Part shown: piece by piece, positions 10,136-23,922 of the stretch
Numbering within the stretch: position 1 is the stretch's first letter
How the letters are laid out: every line of letters begins with the position of its first letter
From: Isosphaera sp.
Lineage (GTDB): Bacteria > Planctomycetota > Planctomycetia > Gemmatales > Gemmataceae
Reading direction: 5' to 3'
DNA: 64,000 bases
NCBI GenBank assembly: GCA_013822345.1
Contig: PNKH01000001.1
Location: forward strand, 62,001 to 126,000
Made by a program: the position numbers and the translations under genes
The notes under the pieces: generated by a model
Told to the model about the DNA's origin: nothing
Databases searched by the model: none
Seen by the model: the letters and a program-made list of their open reading frames with translations, nothing else

Positions 10136-10837
10136 TCACTCCTGTTCTTCCCAGTTCTCGCGCTGGAGGTTCCGGTTCCGTCCCCGGTCGCGCCGCGGCG
10201 GCGTCCGGGGCGGCTCCGGCGGGCGGTCGGCGACCTCCGGACCGGGGTCGGCGACCCGGGCCGGCGCCACCAACCGCCCCGCCAGCACCGACCCGATGGT
10301 GACGTGTGGGCCGCCGGTCACGGCCCCGCGCGCCGGCGGGAGGAGGTCGTCCGGCCGGCGGACGAGCGCGAGGCTGACCGCGACGCAGTCGCCGCGGCGG
10401 GCGTGCTCACGGGCCTGGTCCAGCGTGGCGCAGTAGTGGACGTGCCGCCGGCAGCTCTCGCAGAACCGCCGGTCCTCGTCCGCCGTCGGGGTGAGCCGGT
10501 CCCACCGCCGCGGGCACTCGAACTCGAACGCCACCCGGCACGCCTCCAGCGCGGGGTGGCTCACGGTCCGCAGCCAGGCCGGGTCGAGCCCGGCGGCGAG
10601 GGTGCGGAGCTCGTGCAGCCAGCGGGCGCGGTTCAGGCCGCGCTCGGGGCGGGCGGCCAGCCGGAGTTCGAGGCGGAGGAAGTCGGACCTGGCCCGGCCC
10701 GCGGGGTCGCCCCGCTCGTCCAGCCAGTCGGCGTAGATGAGCCGGGCGGTGTCGTCGGCCGGGTCCCGGCGGACGGCGGAGAGGAATCCGGTTTCGTCGT
10801 CCAAGCGCGGCTCCGGGGCGGGGTGTCGCTCAGACAC
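10136..10837 (-). CDS. TIGR02996-domain protein (paralogue)
   Basis: ETGFLSAVRRDPADDTARLIYADWLDERGDPAGRARSDFLRLEL and shared FCxxCRxxVHYC motif. Confidence 0.8.
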   Translation of the reverse strand: MSERHPAPEPRLDDETGFLSAVRRDPADDTARLIYADWLDERGDPAGRARSDFLRLELRLAARPERGLNRARWLHELRTLAAGLDPAWLRTVSHPALEACRVAFEFECPRRWDRLTPTADEDRRFCESCRRHVHYCATLDQAREHARRGDCVAVSLALVRRPDDLLPPARGAVTGGPHVTIGSVLAGRLVAPARVADPGPEVADRPPEPPRTPPRRDRGRNRNLQRENWEEQE

Positions 10838-10870
10838 CCCGCCCCGGGGCGGGGTTCGCCGCCCGGGGGG

Positions 10871-11767
10871 TCAGAAGTCGACGTTGACGATCACCCCGTC
10901 CTTCCGGCCGGCGAGGAACCGGATGACGTTCGGGTCGGCCCCGGTCCGGAAGAACCGGACCGTCCCGTCGGCGAACGCGAACTCGGCCCCGCCGCCCAGG
11001 TGGCGGGAGGCGAACGACTGCGGGGCCGTCCCGTTCACCTGGGCCGTGTCCTCGTCCACCCACCACATCACGTCGCTGATCCGGATCGCCCCGCTGATGT
11101 ACCCGGTCATCCCGACCCACAGGGCGGCCGTCTTCCCGGTCTTCGGGTCGAGGATGCACTCCCCGACGGCCATCGTGTTGCTCGCCCCGTCGGTGATGTC
11201 CGACACCCGGATCTTGCTGTTCTGGAACATCGTCCCGCCCATGTCCTGGTCGGCGAAGAAGGACGGGTAGGTGGTCGGGCCGGCGACCGCCCGGAAGTTA
11301 CTCATCGAGTGGTCGTACCGCTCCGGGTTCAGGTCCGGGGCCGGGTCGGACGGGCACCGGAACACCGCCAGCCTGGTCTGGCTCCACCCGCCCGGGACGT
11401 GGGTCGGCAGGACGGTCGTCGCCCCGCCCCCGAACACCGACGCCGTGTTCAGGTTCTGCTTCAGCTGGTCCTGCTCCAGGTACGGCAGGATGATCGACCC
11501 CCACCCCCACCCGGGGCTGGTGCCGGGGGCCGCGTACGCCGGCGGGAACGACCCGAACAGCCCGTGGTGGTGCTGCAGGGCCAGGCCGATCTGCTTCAGG
11601 TTGTTCGAACACTTCGCCTTGCTGGCCGACTCCCGGACCTTCTGGACGGCCGGCATCAACAGGCTGATCAGGATGGCGATGATGGCGATCACGACGAGCA
11701 GTTCGATCAGGGTGAACGCGGGACGGAGGTCCCGCGCACCCCGGCACGGGGGCGCGGAGCGGGTCAT
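10871..11767 (-). CDS. DUF1559 domain protein
   Basis: [36 protein letters not shown]. Confidence 0.92.
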   Translation of the reverse strand: MTRSAPPCRGARDLRPAFTLIELLVVIAIIAILISLLMPAVQKVRESASKAKCSNNLKQIGLALQHHHGLFGSFPPAYAAPGTSPGWGWGSIILPYLEQDQLKQNLNTASVFGGGATTVLPTHVPGGWSQTRLAVFRCPSDPAPDLNPERYDHSMSNFRAVAGPTTYPSFFADQDMGGTMFQNSKIRVSDITDGASNTMAVGECILDPKTGKTAALWVGMTGYISGAIRISDVMWWVDEDTAQVNGTAPQSFASRHLGGGAEFAFADGTVRFFRTGADPNVIRFLAGRKDGVIVNVDF

Positions 11768-11931
11768 CGAAATGCCTCCGGAACGAACGGCGGGCGAATC
11801 GAGTCTCGGCGGCCCGGGCGACTGTGAAATCGGGCACACGCGGAAGAAAGGTCGGGCTGAGTTAACCACGTCCCGGCGCGCGTGTCAACATTTTTATTTC
11901 CGACGGCCGCCCGGGCGCCCGCCCGGCCGGG

Positions 11932-12078
11932 TCAGGTCGGGGGCGGGGTGTCCGGCACCTTCGCCCCGGCGCCCTTCGGCGCGGGCACCGGCTCCTCCGG
12001 CTTCGCCTCCGGTTTCGACCCGCACCCGGCCGCGGCGAGGGCCGCGGCCAGGACCAGGCCGGCGGTCATCCGATTCAT
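11932..12078 (-). CDS. Short lipoprotein (48 aa)
   Basis: MNRMTAGLVLAAALAAAGCGSKPEAKPEEPVPAPKGAGAKVPDTPPPT; read directly from the sequence (below the ORF-track cutoff). Confidence 0.65.
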   Translation of the reverse strand: MNRMTAGLVLAAALAAAGCGSKPEAKPEEPVPAPKGAGAKVPDTPPPT

Positions 12079-12091
12079 TCCTCGCCTCCGG

Positions 12092-13087
12092 TCAGAAGTC
12101 GAAGTTGACGACGACGCCGTCCTTCCGGCCGGCGAGGTAGCGGAGCTGGTTCGGGTCGCCGCCGTTGCGGAAGAACCGGACCGACCCGTCGGCGAACCCG
12201 AAGAACACCCCCCCCGGGTGGCGGCTGCTGAACGCCTGCGGGGCCGGCCCGTTGACGGTGGCCGCGTCGGTGTCCATCCACCACATCACGTTGCTGATCC
12301 AGATGGAGTTGGCCGACCCGCCGGGGGCCGGGTGGAGCCCGGTCATCCCGGACCAGACGGCCGCCCGCTTGGTCACGTCCAGCGGGTTGCTCGGGAGCGG
12401 GGTGCCGTCCCACATGCACTCGCCGACGGCCAGGGTGTTCGAGGTCCCGTCGGCGACCTGGTCGACCCGGACCCGGCTGTTCTGGAACAGCATGCCGCCC
12501 AGGTCCTGGTCGCCGGCGAAGAACCCGTGCGACGGGTTGATGTCCGCCCCGCTCGGCCCCATGATGGCCCGGTAGTTGGACATCCCGTGGTCGAGCCGCG
12601 GGGCGTTCAGGTCCGGCCCGATGTCCGACGGGCAGCGGTAGACCGGCAGCCGCGCCTGCGACAACTGGTTGCGGACCTGGGCCGGGGTCACCAGGGCCGG
12701 GACGGGGGAGGTGGCGGGGGGGAGGACGCCGAAGACCGCGGACGGCAGCCCCAGCTCGTGGTACAGCGGCTCCTGCTCGACCTGGGGCAGGATCAGGGCG
12801 CCCCAGCCCCAGCCCGGCTGCGTGGTCCGCGGGGCGGGGGTCTGGTACGCCGGCGGGAAGTGGCCGAACGCGGCGGCGTGGTTGTGCAGGCCGATGCACT
12901 GCTGCTTCAGGTTGTTCTGGCACTTGGACCGGGCGGCGGTCTCCCGGGTCTTCTGGACGGCCGGCAGGAGCAACCCGACCAGGACGGCGATGATGGCGAC
13001 GACGACCAGCAGCTCGATCAGCGTGAAGGCGCGGTGCCGCCCCCGCGGCCCCCGGACCCGGGGCACGAAGCGAGTCACGTGAGTCAC
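12092..13087 (-). CDS. DUF1559 domain protein (close paralogue of 10871-11767)
   Basis: [37 protein letters not shown]...NFDF end. Confidence 0.92.
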   Translation of the reverse strand: MTHVTRFVPRVRGPRGRHRAFTLIELLVVVAIIAVLVGLLLPAVQKTRETAARSKCQNNLKQQCIGLHNHAAAFGHFPPAYQTPAPRTTQPGWGWGALILPQVEQEPLYHELGLPSAVFGVLPPATSPVPALVTPAQVRNQLSQARLPVYRCPSDIGPDLNAPRLDHGMSNYRAIMGPSGADINPSHGFFAGDQDLGGMLFQNSRVRVDQVADGTSNTLAVGECMWDGTPLPSNPLDVTKRAAVWSGMTGLHPAPGGSANSIWISNVMWWMDTDAATVNGPAPQAFSSRHPGGVFFGFADGSVRFFRNGGDPNQLRYLAGRKDGVVVNFDF

Positions 13088-13347
13088 CTCCGAAATGAAT
13101 CACGGGCGACCGACGGTCGGTGGCCCGGGCGACGGCGAGTGGGGCCACCGGTCAGAGAGGAAGGTTGAGTTGACCATCCCACGGCGTGGGTGTCAACCGT
13201 TTTCCGGCGGCCGGGTTCATTTTCCCCTCACCGCCCGACCCCGGGAATCCCCCGCCGGCCGGCGGCCGTCCAACGATTCGGGTACCGGCCGGGCCGGCCG
13301 GGCCGCTACAATCCGGGGACCGACCGACTCCCACCGACCGGACCGCC

Positions 13348-14265
13348 ATGCCCCGCGACCCGTACGACGTCCTCGGCGTCTCGAAGACCGCGCCCGCGGA
13401 CGAGATCCAGAAGGCGTACCGCAAGCTGTCGAAGAAGCACCACCCGGACCGCAACCCCGGGGACAAGGCGGCCGACGCCGCGTACAAGGAGATTCAGGAG
13501 GCGTACGAGACGCTCGGGGACGCGACCCGGCGGGCGAACTACGACCGGTACGGGTTCGCCGGCCCGCCGCAGGCCGGGTTCCCGGGCGGCGGCTTCCCCG
13601 GGGGGGGCGGGTTCCCGGGCGGCGGGGCCGGCCTCGACCCGGAGATGGCCGAGGAGTTGTTCAAGCGGTTCACCGGCGGCGGGGCGGGGGCCGAGGGGTT
13701 CGACCTCGGCGACCTGCTGTCCGGCGGCCGGGCCCGGTCGCGGCCCCGGTCGTCCCCCCGGGCCCGGCCGGTCGAGGCCGAGGTGGCCGTCCCGTTCGAG
13801 GTGGCGGCCAACGGCGGGACCCTGCCGATCTCGGTCGGCGGCCACCGGGTCGACGTGCGGGTCCCGGCCGGGGTCGAGGACGGGAAGAGGTTGCGGGTGA
13901 AGGCGGACGAGGACCGCCCGCAGGACGTGATCCTGACGGTGAAGGTATCCCCGCACCCGTACTTCCGCCGGGACGGCAGCGACATCCTGCTGGACGTGCC
14001 GATCGGCCTGGCGGAGGCGGTGCTGGGGGCGAAGGTGGAGGTGCCGACGGTCGGCGGGGAGCGGCTGGAGGTGAAGGTGCGGCCGGGCACGTCGTCGGGC
14101 GCGAAGCTGCGGCTCCGCGGGAAGGGGGTGGCCGGAGGCGACCAGTACCTGGTGTTCAAGGTGGTGGTGCCGGCCGGCGAGGTGGACGGGGAGAGCCGGA
14201 AGCTGGTCGAGGCGTTCGCGGCGAAGAACCCGCAGGCCCCGCGGGCGAACGTCCCGTGGGGGTGA
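13348..14265 (+). CDS. DnaJ/CbpA-type J-domain co-chaperone
   Basis: PYDVLGVSKTAPADEIQKAYRKLSKKHHPDRNPG, GF-rich linker, DnaJ C-terminal domain. Confidence 0.93.
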   Translation: MPRDPYDVLGVSKTAPADEIQKAYRKLSKKHHPDRNPGDKAADAAYKEIQEAYETLGDATRRANYDRYGFAGPPQAGFPGGGFPGGGGFPGGGAGLDPEMAEELFKRFTGGGAGAEGFDLGDLLSGGRARSRPRSSPRARPVEAEVAVPFEVAANGGTLPISVGGHRVDVRVPAGVEDGKRLRVKADEDRPQDVILTVKVSPHPYFRRDGSDILLDVPIGLAEAVLGAKVEVPTVGGERLEVKVRPGTSSGAKLRLRGKGVAGGDQYLVFKVVVPAGEVDGESRKLVEAFAAKNPQAPRANVPWG

Positions 14266-14291
14266 GGCCGGCGCGGTCGGGTCGACTCGGG

Positions 14292-14476
14292 AGGTGGTTT
14301 CCCCTCACCCGCCGCCGCGGGGCGCGGCGGCGACCTCTCCCCGGCGGGGAGAGGTGGGTGTGGTGCGGCCCGTCCCCAGCACATCGACTCGGAGGGCTTG
14401 GCGGGGAGGCCGGGTGCCCCCACCTCTCCCCGCCGGAGAGGTCGCCGGCGCCTCGCCGGCGGGTGAGGGGCGCCAC
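14292..14476. repeat. MITE-like palindromic element A, copy 1
   Basis: GGTGGTTTCCCCTCACCC...GACCTCTCCCC...GGGGAGAGGTGGG ... CCCACCTCTCCCC...GAGAGGTC...GGGTGAGGGGCGCCAC. Confidence 0.85.
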
Positions 14477-14554
14477 GCACGGAGACACTCGGGAGCGAAC
14501 ACCGACCCGGGTTCTGCTGTCCCTTCCCTGCCGGCCCGACCCCTGGTGCCCCCG

Positions 14555-14917
14555 ATGCCCCCGCTGACGTTCCCGCAGACCCACCGGCTGAAGACCCCGG
14601 CCGAGTTCGACCGCTGCTACAAGCGGAAGCGGTCGGCATCGGACGCGGTGCTGGTGGTGTACGCCTGCGAGAACGACCGGCCGCACCCGCGGCTCGGGTG
14701 CTCGGTGTCGCGGAAGGTCGGGAACGCGGTCGTCCGGAACCGGTACAAGCGGCTGTTCCGGGAGGCGTTCCGGTTGTCGCAGCACGACCTGCCGGCCGGG
14801 GTCGACCTGGTCGTGATCCCGCGGCCGGGCGGGGCGCCGACGTTGGACGTGGTGCGGGAGTCGCTGGTGAAGCTGGCCCGGCAGGCGGCCCGGAAGCTCG
14901 GGCCGAAGCCCGGGTAG
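14555..14917 (+). CDS. rnpA: Ribonuclease P protein component
   Basis: FPQTHRLKTPAEFDRCYKRKRSASD...RLGCSVSRKVGNAVVRNRYKRLFREAFR. Confidence 0.93.
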   Translation: MPPLTFPQTHRLKTPAEFDRCYKRKRSASDAVLVVYACENDRPHPRLGCSVSRKVGNAVVRNRYKRLFREAFRLSQHDLPAGVDLVVIPRPGGAPTLDVVRESLVKLARQAARKLGPKPG

Positions 14918-14933
14918 GCAGTCACGACCCACA

Positions 14934-15473
14934 TCAGTTTGGTTCGACCACGAGCCCGGTGCACCGACGGAGCCACTCCTCGAGTTCACGAACCAACTCG
15001 GAGCGGGAGGCCGTCGTGAACTCGTGGTACGGCTCGTCCCACGCGGGGATCAACTCGCCACTGTCCACGCGCCGCCCACGCCCCGTTCGTCCCCACGGAG
15101 AATAAAGAACTCGCAGGCGGTAGTGCCCACCCGGGTCGTCCTCCGGCCGCCACTCGACATCGATCGTGAGGCGCCGCCCCCCGTGAGTGGCTTGGTACAG
15201 CGACGACCCGCCGAAGAAGCCCGCGGCGACCGCACCCGGGGTCGGGTCGACTTCGAACAAGGTGTTCCATCCGACAGACCAACCGGCCGGGACCCGCAGT
15301 GCCTGAAGCTCCACACGGAACTCCCGGCCCGTAACCGGACGGACCGGCCGGCCGTACCGCGGCCGGTTCTGCTCCTCCTCGGTCACCTCATGGGCCTCGT
15401 CGACGAACTCGTACAGCGGCCCCGACCCCTTCGTCGGCGTGTCGTCGGAGTGCGGCGGGGGGTTCTGGGCCAC
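14934..15473 (-). CDS. Hypothetical protein
   Basis: Uninterrupted 179-aa ORF. Confidence 0.6.
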   Translation of the reverse strand: MAQNPPPHSDDTPTKGSGPLYEFVDEAHEVTEEEQNRPRYGRPVRPVTGREFRVELQALRVPAGWSVGWNTLFEVDPTPGAVAAGFFGGSSLYQATHGGRRLTIDVEWRPEDDPGGHYRLRVLYSPWGRTGRGRRVDSGELIPAWDEPYHEFTTASRSELVRELEEWLRRCTGLVVEPN

Positions 15474-15540
15474 GATGCGGCTCCCGTTGGTGGTCCGACA
15501 CGCCGGGGCTCGGCCCGCCCACGCGGGGCCGGTCGCCGCG

Positions 15541-19470
<3,930 letters not shown>

Positions 19471-19678
19471 CGTTCTCCCCCTGCCACGAGCCCGGCGCGC
19501 ACCGGCACCACCGGGGGCCTCCGGACCAAGGAATTCACTCTAAGAATGCGGGAAAGGGGGGTCAATACGGACCACCCGCACCCCCGGTAAGCACGGCAAG
19601 ACCGGCAAGGCCGGCCGCGTCGGTAACCGGACGCCGGGTCGGCGGTTGCTCGCCAAGCGGACGGGGGGGGGCGGTCGT

Positions 19679-19702
19679 GGCAGGCAGGAATGCCTGCCCC
19701 AC
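19679..19702. repeat. Half-copy of palindromic family C (GGCAGGCAGGAATGCCTGCCCCAC)
   Basis: Identical 24-nt unit forms the right arm at 26568-26591. Confidence 0.8.
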
Positions 19703-19712
19703 CGGTCGGGCC

Positions 19713-20147
19713 TCACCCGAGCGGGTCGGCGGACAGCCCGATCAGCGGCTGGCCGGGGCGGGCGGCGTCGAACGTGAGGGTGACGACGTGCCGGCCGGGG
19801 GCGAACGGCCGGGGCGGCGGGGCGTGCGGCAGCGGGCGCGGCAGGAACACCTCGTACCGGGTGCGGAAGACCGGGTCGCCGTCCGCCGGGTCGGCCAGCT
19901 CCTCCGCCGCCGGCCGCATCCCGCGGAGCGCCCGCTCGACCGCCGGCCGGGGCATCCCGGGGTACAGCCGGAGGAACCCGCGGGCCCGGCGGAACTCGGG
20001 CGGGAACGGGTCGGCCGCGGCCTCGGCCGGCTCCGCCGGCGGCGGGGCCCAGTGGATCGCGTCGTGGGCCACCCACCCGGCGAACCCGGCGGCGGCCCCC
20101 ACCAGAAGCCAGGCCGGGTTCAGCGGGCGTCGGCTCGGGGTCGGCAT
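19713..20147 (-). CDS. Hypothetical membrane-anchored protein
   Basis: N-terminal TM NPAWLLVGAAAGFAGWVAHDAIHW. Confidence 0.6.
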   Translation of the reverse strand: MPTPSRRPLNPAWLLVGAAAGFAGWVAHDAIHWAPPPAEPAEAAADPFPPEFRRARGFLRLYPGMPRPAVERALRGMRPAAEELADPADGDPVFRTRYEVFLPRPLPHAPPPRPFAPGRHVVTLTFDAARPGQPLIGLSADPLG

Positions 20148-20307
20148 GGGTCGCTCCGCGGGCGTCCGGTGGGGCGGCCGACGGGCGGCCGGGGGCGGCT
20201 ATCAGACGACTACCGCCGGGGACCATAACACCCCGCCCCGGCGGCGGAAGTCCGGTCCACGCCCGGCTCACAACGGCCCCCGGTTGACGGTGTTGGTAAC
20301 GGCCGCG

Positions 20308-20718
20308 TCACCCCGGCCCGCCGGCCAGCCGCAGGGCGGCCCAGAGGCCGAAAAGTCCGGCGACGACCGACCCCAGGACGTAGGCCGCGGCGACCCACGT
20401 CCGCCCGCCCTGGAGGAGTGTCACGGCTTCGTAACTGAACGTGGAGAAGGTGGTGAACCCGCCGCAGAACCCGGCCCCGAGGAGGAGGTGCCAGGTCCGG
20501 CGGGCCGGGTCGGGGTGGTTCAGGCAGGCGGCGGCGACGAACCCGAGCACGACCGACCCGGACACGTTCACCAGGAACGTGGCCCACGGGAACCCGTCGG
20601 CCGGCTGCCACGGCGCGAGGGCGCGGCCGAGCCAGTACCGGGCGTTCGCCCCGGCCCCGCCGCCGACCGCCAGCAGGGTGACCGGGTGGGTGAGGATCGA
20701 AGTCAACCAGAGTGGCAT
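20308..20718 (-). CDS. crcB: Fluoride exporter CrcB/Fluc
   Basis: GGGAGANARYWLGR, GTLVN-like ATFLVNVSGSVVLGF, GFCGGFTTFSTFSYE. Confidence 0.92.
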   Translation of the reverse strand: MPLWLTSILTHPVTLLAVGGGAGANARYWLGRALAPWQPADGFPWATFLVNVSGSVVLGFVAAACLNHPDPARRTWHLLLGAGFCGGFTTFSTFSYEAVTLLQGGRTWVAAAYVLGSVVAGLFGLWAALRLAGGPG

Positions 20719-20729
20719 AGTCCGGCCGC

Positions 20730-20793
20730 GGCGAGGCGGGAGCGCGAGCGACCGGAGAAACGTCCCTCCGGTCGCTCACGCTCCCGCCTCGCC
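20730..20793. repeat. Intergenic palindrome, 28-bp arms (GGCGAGGCGGGAGCG...)
   Basis: GGCGAGGCGGGAGCGCGAGCGACCGGAG / CTCCGGTCGCTCACGCTCCCGCCTCGCC. Confidence 0.88.
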
Positions 20794-20796
20794 CGG

Positions 20797-22266
20797 TCAC
20801 TTCCCGCCGCCCAGCGGCACGTCCTTCAGCACCACCGCCACCTCGACCGGCCGGGCGGCGGTGCCCCAGAAGGTGACGACCGCTGGCGGGCCGATCTCGT
20901 CCCGCCCGGGGTGCAGCTCCAGCGTCAGCGCCATCACCACCCGCCGGCCGGTCGGGTCGAACTGGTTCGCCCCGCCCCTCAGCCCGAGGGTGTACGGCTT
21001 CCCGGCCGCGTCCGTCACCCGCACCCCGTGGACGGTGTGGTTGCCGAACCCGGCCCCACCGCCCTTCACCCCCGGCAGCTCGTCCCCGGCCCCGGCCGGG
21101 TGGACCGCCTTCGGGTCGTAGGACAGCTCGACGGACGCGACGAACCGGCCGCGGTCGGCCGCGTACCGGACCGACAGGTCCGCCCCGTCCCGGCCGCCCG
21201 CGGCCCCGGCCTTGTCCGCCTCCAGCCCGTCGACCCGGCACAGCGGCTCGACCCCGGTCCGGGCGGTGGCGGACAGCGTCACGGCCAACTCCTTCGCCTC
21301 CCGCGGGGCCGGCCCGCCCTTCTCCGCCGGGGCCAGCCGGACTACCGCCTGCCGGACGTTCGGGCGGAACGCCCCGGCCAGCTCGAACACCGCCCCCGGG
21401 TCGCGGACGAGGGCGGCGGAGCCGTCCGGGTTGCCGACCAGGACCACCCCGTCGGCCCCCACCGGTTCGCCGGTGCGGGCGACCGCACCCGCGGCCGCCA
21501 GCCGCCCGCCGGCCGGGTCGGTCGCCCGCACCACCCTCACCCCGGTCGTCGCCTCCCAGGCCAGCCGCGGCTCGGGCCACGCCTGGAGCAGGGCGACCGG
21601 GCGGTCGGCCGCGGCCAGCGGGAGGGCCTCGACCAGCACCGCCCCGCGGACCGCGGCCGGCCGCGGCTTCTCCTCCCCGCGGTCCTCCAGCACGACCGCC
21701 TTCCGCACGTCCGGGGCGACCCGCACCCCCCGCCCGGCCCGGGGGAGGTATGTCATCGCCCCGGGCGCCTGGAACCCGCCGGCCCCGGCCACCCGCACCC
21801 GGCCGGCGTCGCACACCCTCAGCACCGCCTCCCAGAACGGCACCTTCCCGCCGGTCGAGACGGTCACCTTCCGGGCCGCCAGGTCGTCCGGCTTCGCCCC
21901 GCCGAGGACGACCTCGCACCCCGCCTGCTTCGACAGGTCGGCCAGGGCCGAGTCGAGCGGCCGGTCGGTCACGTCGAGTTCGACCAGGGTCGGGGCCAGG
22001 GCCTTCTCGTTCGCCAGCCGCCGCTCGACCTTCACCAGCACGTCCCGGGCCCGCCGGGCGGTCTCCGGGTCGTCGGACCGGCACCCGGCCCGCAGGGCGT
22101 CGACGGCCGCCGCCCCGAGCTCCTCCAGCCGGCGGGTCGCCGCCTCCCGCTCCTCGTAGTCCGGGTCGTTGAGCCTGGCGACGAGCTTCGCCGCCTCGCC
22201 CGGGGCCGGCGGCGAGGCGGCCGCCGCGGCGGCGACGAGCACGGCGGACACGGCGAGGAGGCGCAT
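20797..22266 (-). CDS. Exported hypothetical protein
   Basis: Signal-peptide-like N-terminus; TRRLEELGAAAVDALRAG HEAT-like segment. Confidence 0.65.
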   Translation of the reverse strand: MRLLAVSAVLVAAAAAASPPAPGEAAKLVARLNDPDYEEREAATRRLEELGAAAVDALRAGCRSDDPETARRARDVLVKVERRLANEKALAPTLVELDVTDRPLDSALADLSKQAGCEVVLGGAKPDDLAARKVTVSTGGKVPFWEAVLRVCDAGRVRVAGAGGFQAPGAMTYLPRAGRGVRVAPDVRKAVVLEDRGEEKPRPAAVRGAVLVEALPLAAADRPVALLQAWPEPRLAWEATTGVRVVRATDPAGGRLAAAGAVARTGEPVGADGVVLVGNPDGSAALVRDPGAVFELAGAFRPNVRQAVVRLAPAEKGGPAPREAKELAVTLSATARTGVEPLCRVDGLEADKAGAAGGRDGADLSVRYAADRGRFVASVELSYDPKAVHPAGAGDELPGVKGGGAGFGNHTVHGVRVTDAAGKPYTLGLRGGANQFDPTGRRVVMALTLELHPGRDEIGPPAVVTFWGTAARPVEVAVVLKDVPLGGGK

Positions 22267-22365
22267 GGGGAGGCCCGGACGCGGGGCTGGGCGAGGTGCG
22301 TCCAGCGTACCCGAAACGGAACGGCCGGGGCAAGCGCCCCGGCCGGGTGAGTTACAGTTCGCGGC

Positions 22366-22425
22366 ACATAGCCCCCGGCTTGCCGGGGGTGTTGTCCGGA
22401 ACCCCCGGCAAGCCGGGGGCTATGT
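22366..22425. repeat. Intergenic palindrome, 25-bp arms (ACATAGCCCCCGGCTTGCCGGGGGT)
   Basis: Perfect inverted arms around a 10-nt loop. Confidence 0.9.
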
Positions 22426-22434
22426 GGAGAGCGG

Positions 22435-23790
22435 TCACGCCACGATCTTGTCGATCACCTTGCCCTCGCGGAACAGCTGCATCGGCCGGCCGGTCGGGGT
22501 CTGCAGCTCGGTCGCCGGGTCGATCCCCAGGTTGTGGAAGATCGTGCTGGACACGTCGTCCGGGGTGACCGGCTCGGTCGCCGGGGCCATGCCCGAGGCG
22601 TCGGTGCTGCCGTGCACGTACCCCTTCTTGAACCCGCCGCCGGCGAGCACCGCCGCCATCGACCGGGCCCAGTGGTCCCGGCCGACGTTCTTGTTGATCT
22701 TCGGGGTCCGCCCGAACTCGCCGGCGACCATCACGATCGTGCTGTCCAGCAGCCCCCGCTCGCTCAGGTCGCCGACCAGGGCCGACACCACCGTGTCCAG
22801 GGTCGGCATCAGCCGGGTCTTGTGGGCCTCGAACGTCCTCTGGTGGGTGTCCCACCCGCCGAGGCTGACGGTCGCGAACCGGACCCCGGCCTCGATCAGC
22901 CGGCGGGCCGCCAGGGCGCCCTGGCCGAACGGGGTGCTCCCGTACCGCTCCCGGTTGGCCGCCTTCTCGTCGGACAGGTCCAGGGCCTTGCGGGTCTTGT
23001 CGCTCTTCAGGATCTCCAGCGCCTGCTTGTGGAACGTGTCCAGCCCGTCCACCAGGTCGTTGGACTTGTCCAGCCCGGCGAACCCGGTGTCGAACTTGTT
23101 CAGCAGGGCGTCCCGCTTGGCCAGCTCCTCCAGGGAGAAGGTGCCCTTCAGGGTCAGCCCGCGGACGCTGAACGCCGGCGCCTTGCCCCCGGCCCCGTCC
23201 CGCCCGCCGGCCCCGCCGCCCTCGATCACGAACGGGTTGTACCCGGTCCCCAGGTACCCGGCGAGCCCGGCCTGGCCGTTCCGCAGGTCGCTGAAGGTGA
23301 CGTACGGCGGGACGCCGATCTCGGTCTTCAGCAGCTTGGACGCGATCGACCCGAGGGCCGGGTACTGGAGGGCGGCGGTCGGCTTGTTCCCGGTGGTCAT
23401 GAACACCGTCGCCGGGCCGTGGCTCGGGATGGTGTGGTACAGCGACCGGACCACGGTCATCTTGTTCGCGACGGCCGCCGACTTCGGCAGGGTCTCGGCG
23501 AACTGGATCCCGTCGGCCGAGGTGTTGATCGACTTGAACTCGCCGCGGATCCCCTCCGGGGCCTCCGGCTTGTTGTCCCACATGTCGATGGTCGCCGGGC
23601 CGCCGGCGAGCCACAGCACGATCACGCCCTTGGCCTTCGCCCCCTTCCCGGCCAGGTCGCCCTTGCTGGCGGCCTTCGCCTCCGCCGCCAGCAGCGCCGG
23701 CAGCGACAGGCCGAGGGCCCCGGCCGAGCCGATGGACAGGAAGTCGCGGCGGTGGAACCCCTCGCAGTCGGTCCGCGGCAGCATCGACAT
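22435..23790 (-). CDS. DUF1501 domain protein
   Basis: CEGFHRRDFLSIGSAGALGLSLPALLAAEAKA; GVIVLWLAGGPATIDMWDNKPEAPEGIRGEFKSI; VMVAGEFGRTPKIN. Confidence 0.93.
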   Translation of the reverse strand: MSMLPRTDCEGFHRRDFLSIGSAGALGLSLPALLAAEAKAASKGDLAGKGAKAKGVIVLWLAGGPATIDMWDNKPEAPEGIRGEFKSINTSADGIQFAETLPKSAAVANKMTVVRSLYHTIPSHGPATVFMTTGNKPTAALQYPALGSIASKLLKTEIGVPPYVTFSDLRNGQAGLAGYLGTGYNPFVIEGGGAGGRDGAGGKAPAFSVRGLTLKGTFSLEELAKRDALLNKFDTGFAGLDKSNDLVDGLDTFHKQALEILKSDKTRKALDLSDEKAANRERYGSTPFGQGALAARRLIEAGVRFATVSLGGWDTHQRTFEAHKTRLMPTLDTVVSALVGDLSERGLLDSTIVMVAGEFGRTPKINKNVGRDHWARSMAAVLAGGGFKKGYVHGSTDASGMAPATEPVTPDDVSSTIFHNLGIDPATELQTPTGRPMQLFREGKVIDKIVA

Positions 23791-23853
23791 GACAGCGTCT
23801 CCGGACGGGAACAGGTGGGAACGGAACAGGTGGGATCGGGTCTCGGCGAGCTT

Positions 23854-23904
23854 CGGGCCGTAAGGCCGACGTGGGTGTGGAAAACACGTCGGCCTTACGG
23901 CCCG
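23854..23904. repeat. Intercistronic palindrome, 20-bp arms (CGGGCCGTAAGGCCGACGTG)
   Basis: CGGGCCGTAAGGCCGACGTG / CACGTCGGCCTTACGGCCCG. Confidence 0.88.
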
Positions 23905-23922
23905 ACGCTCGCCCGGCATCGG

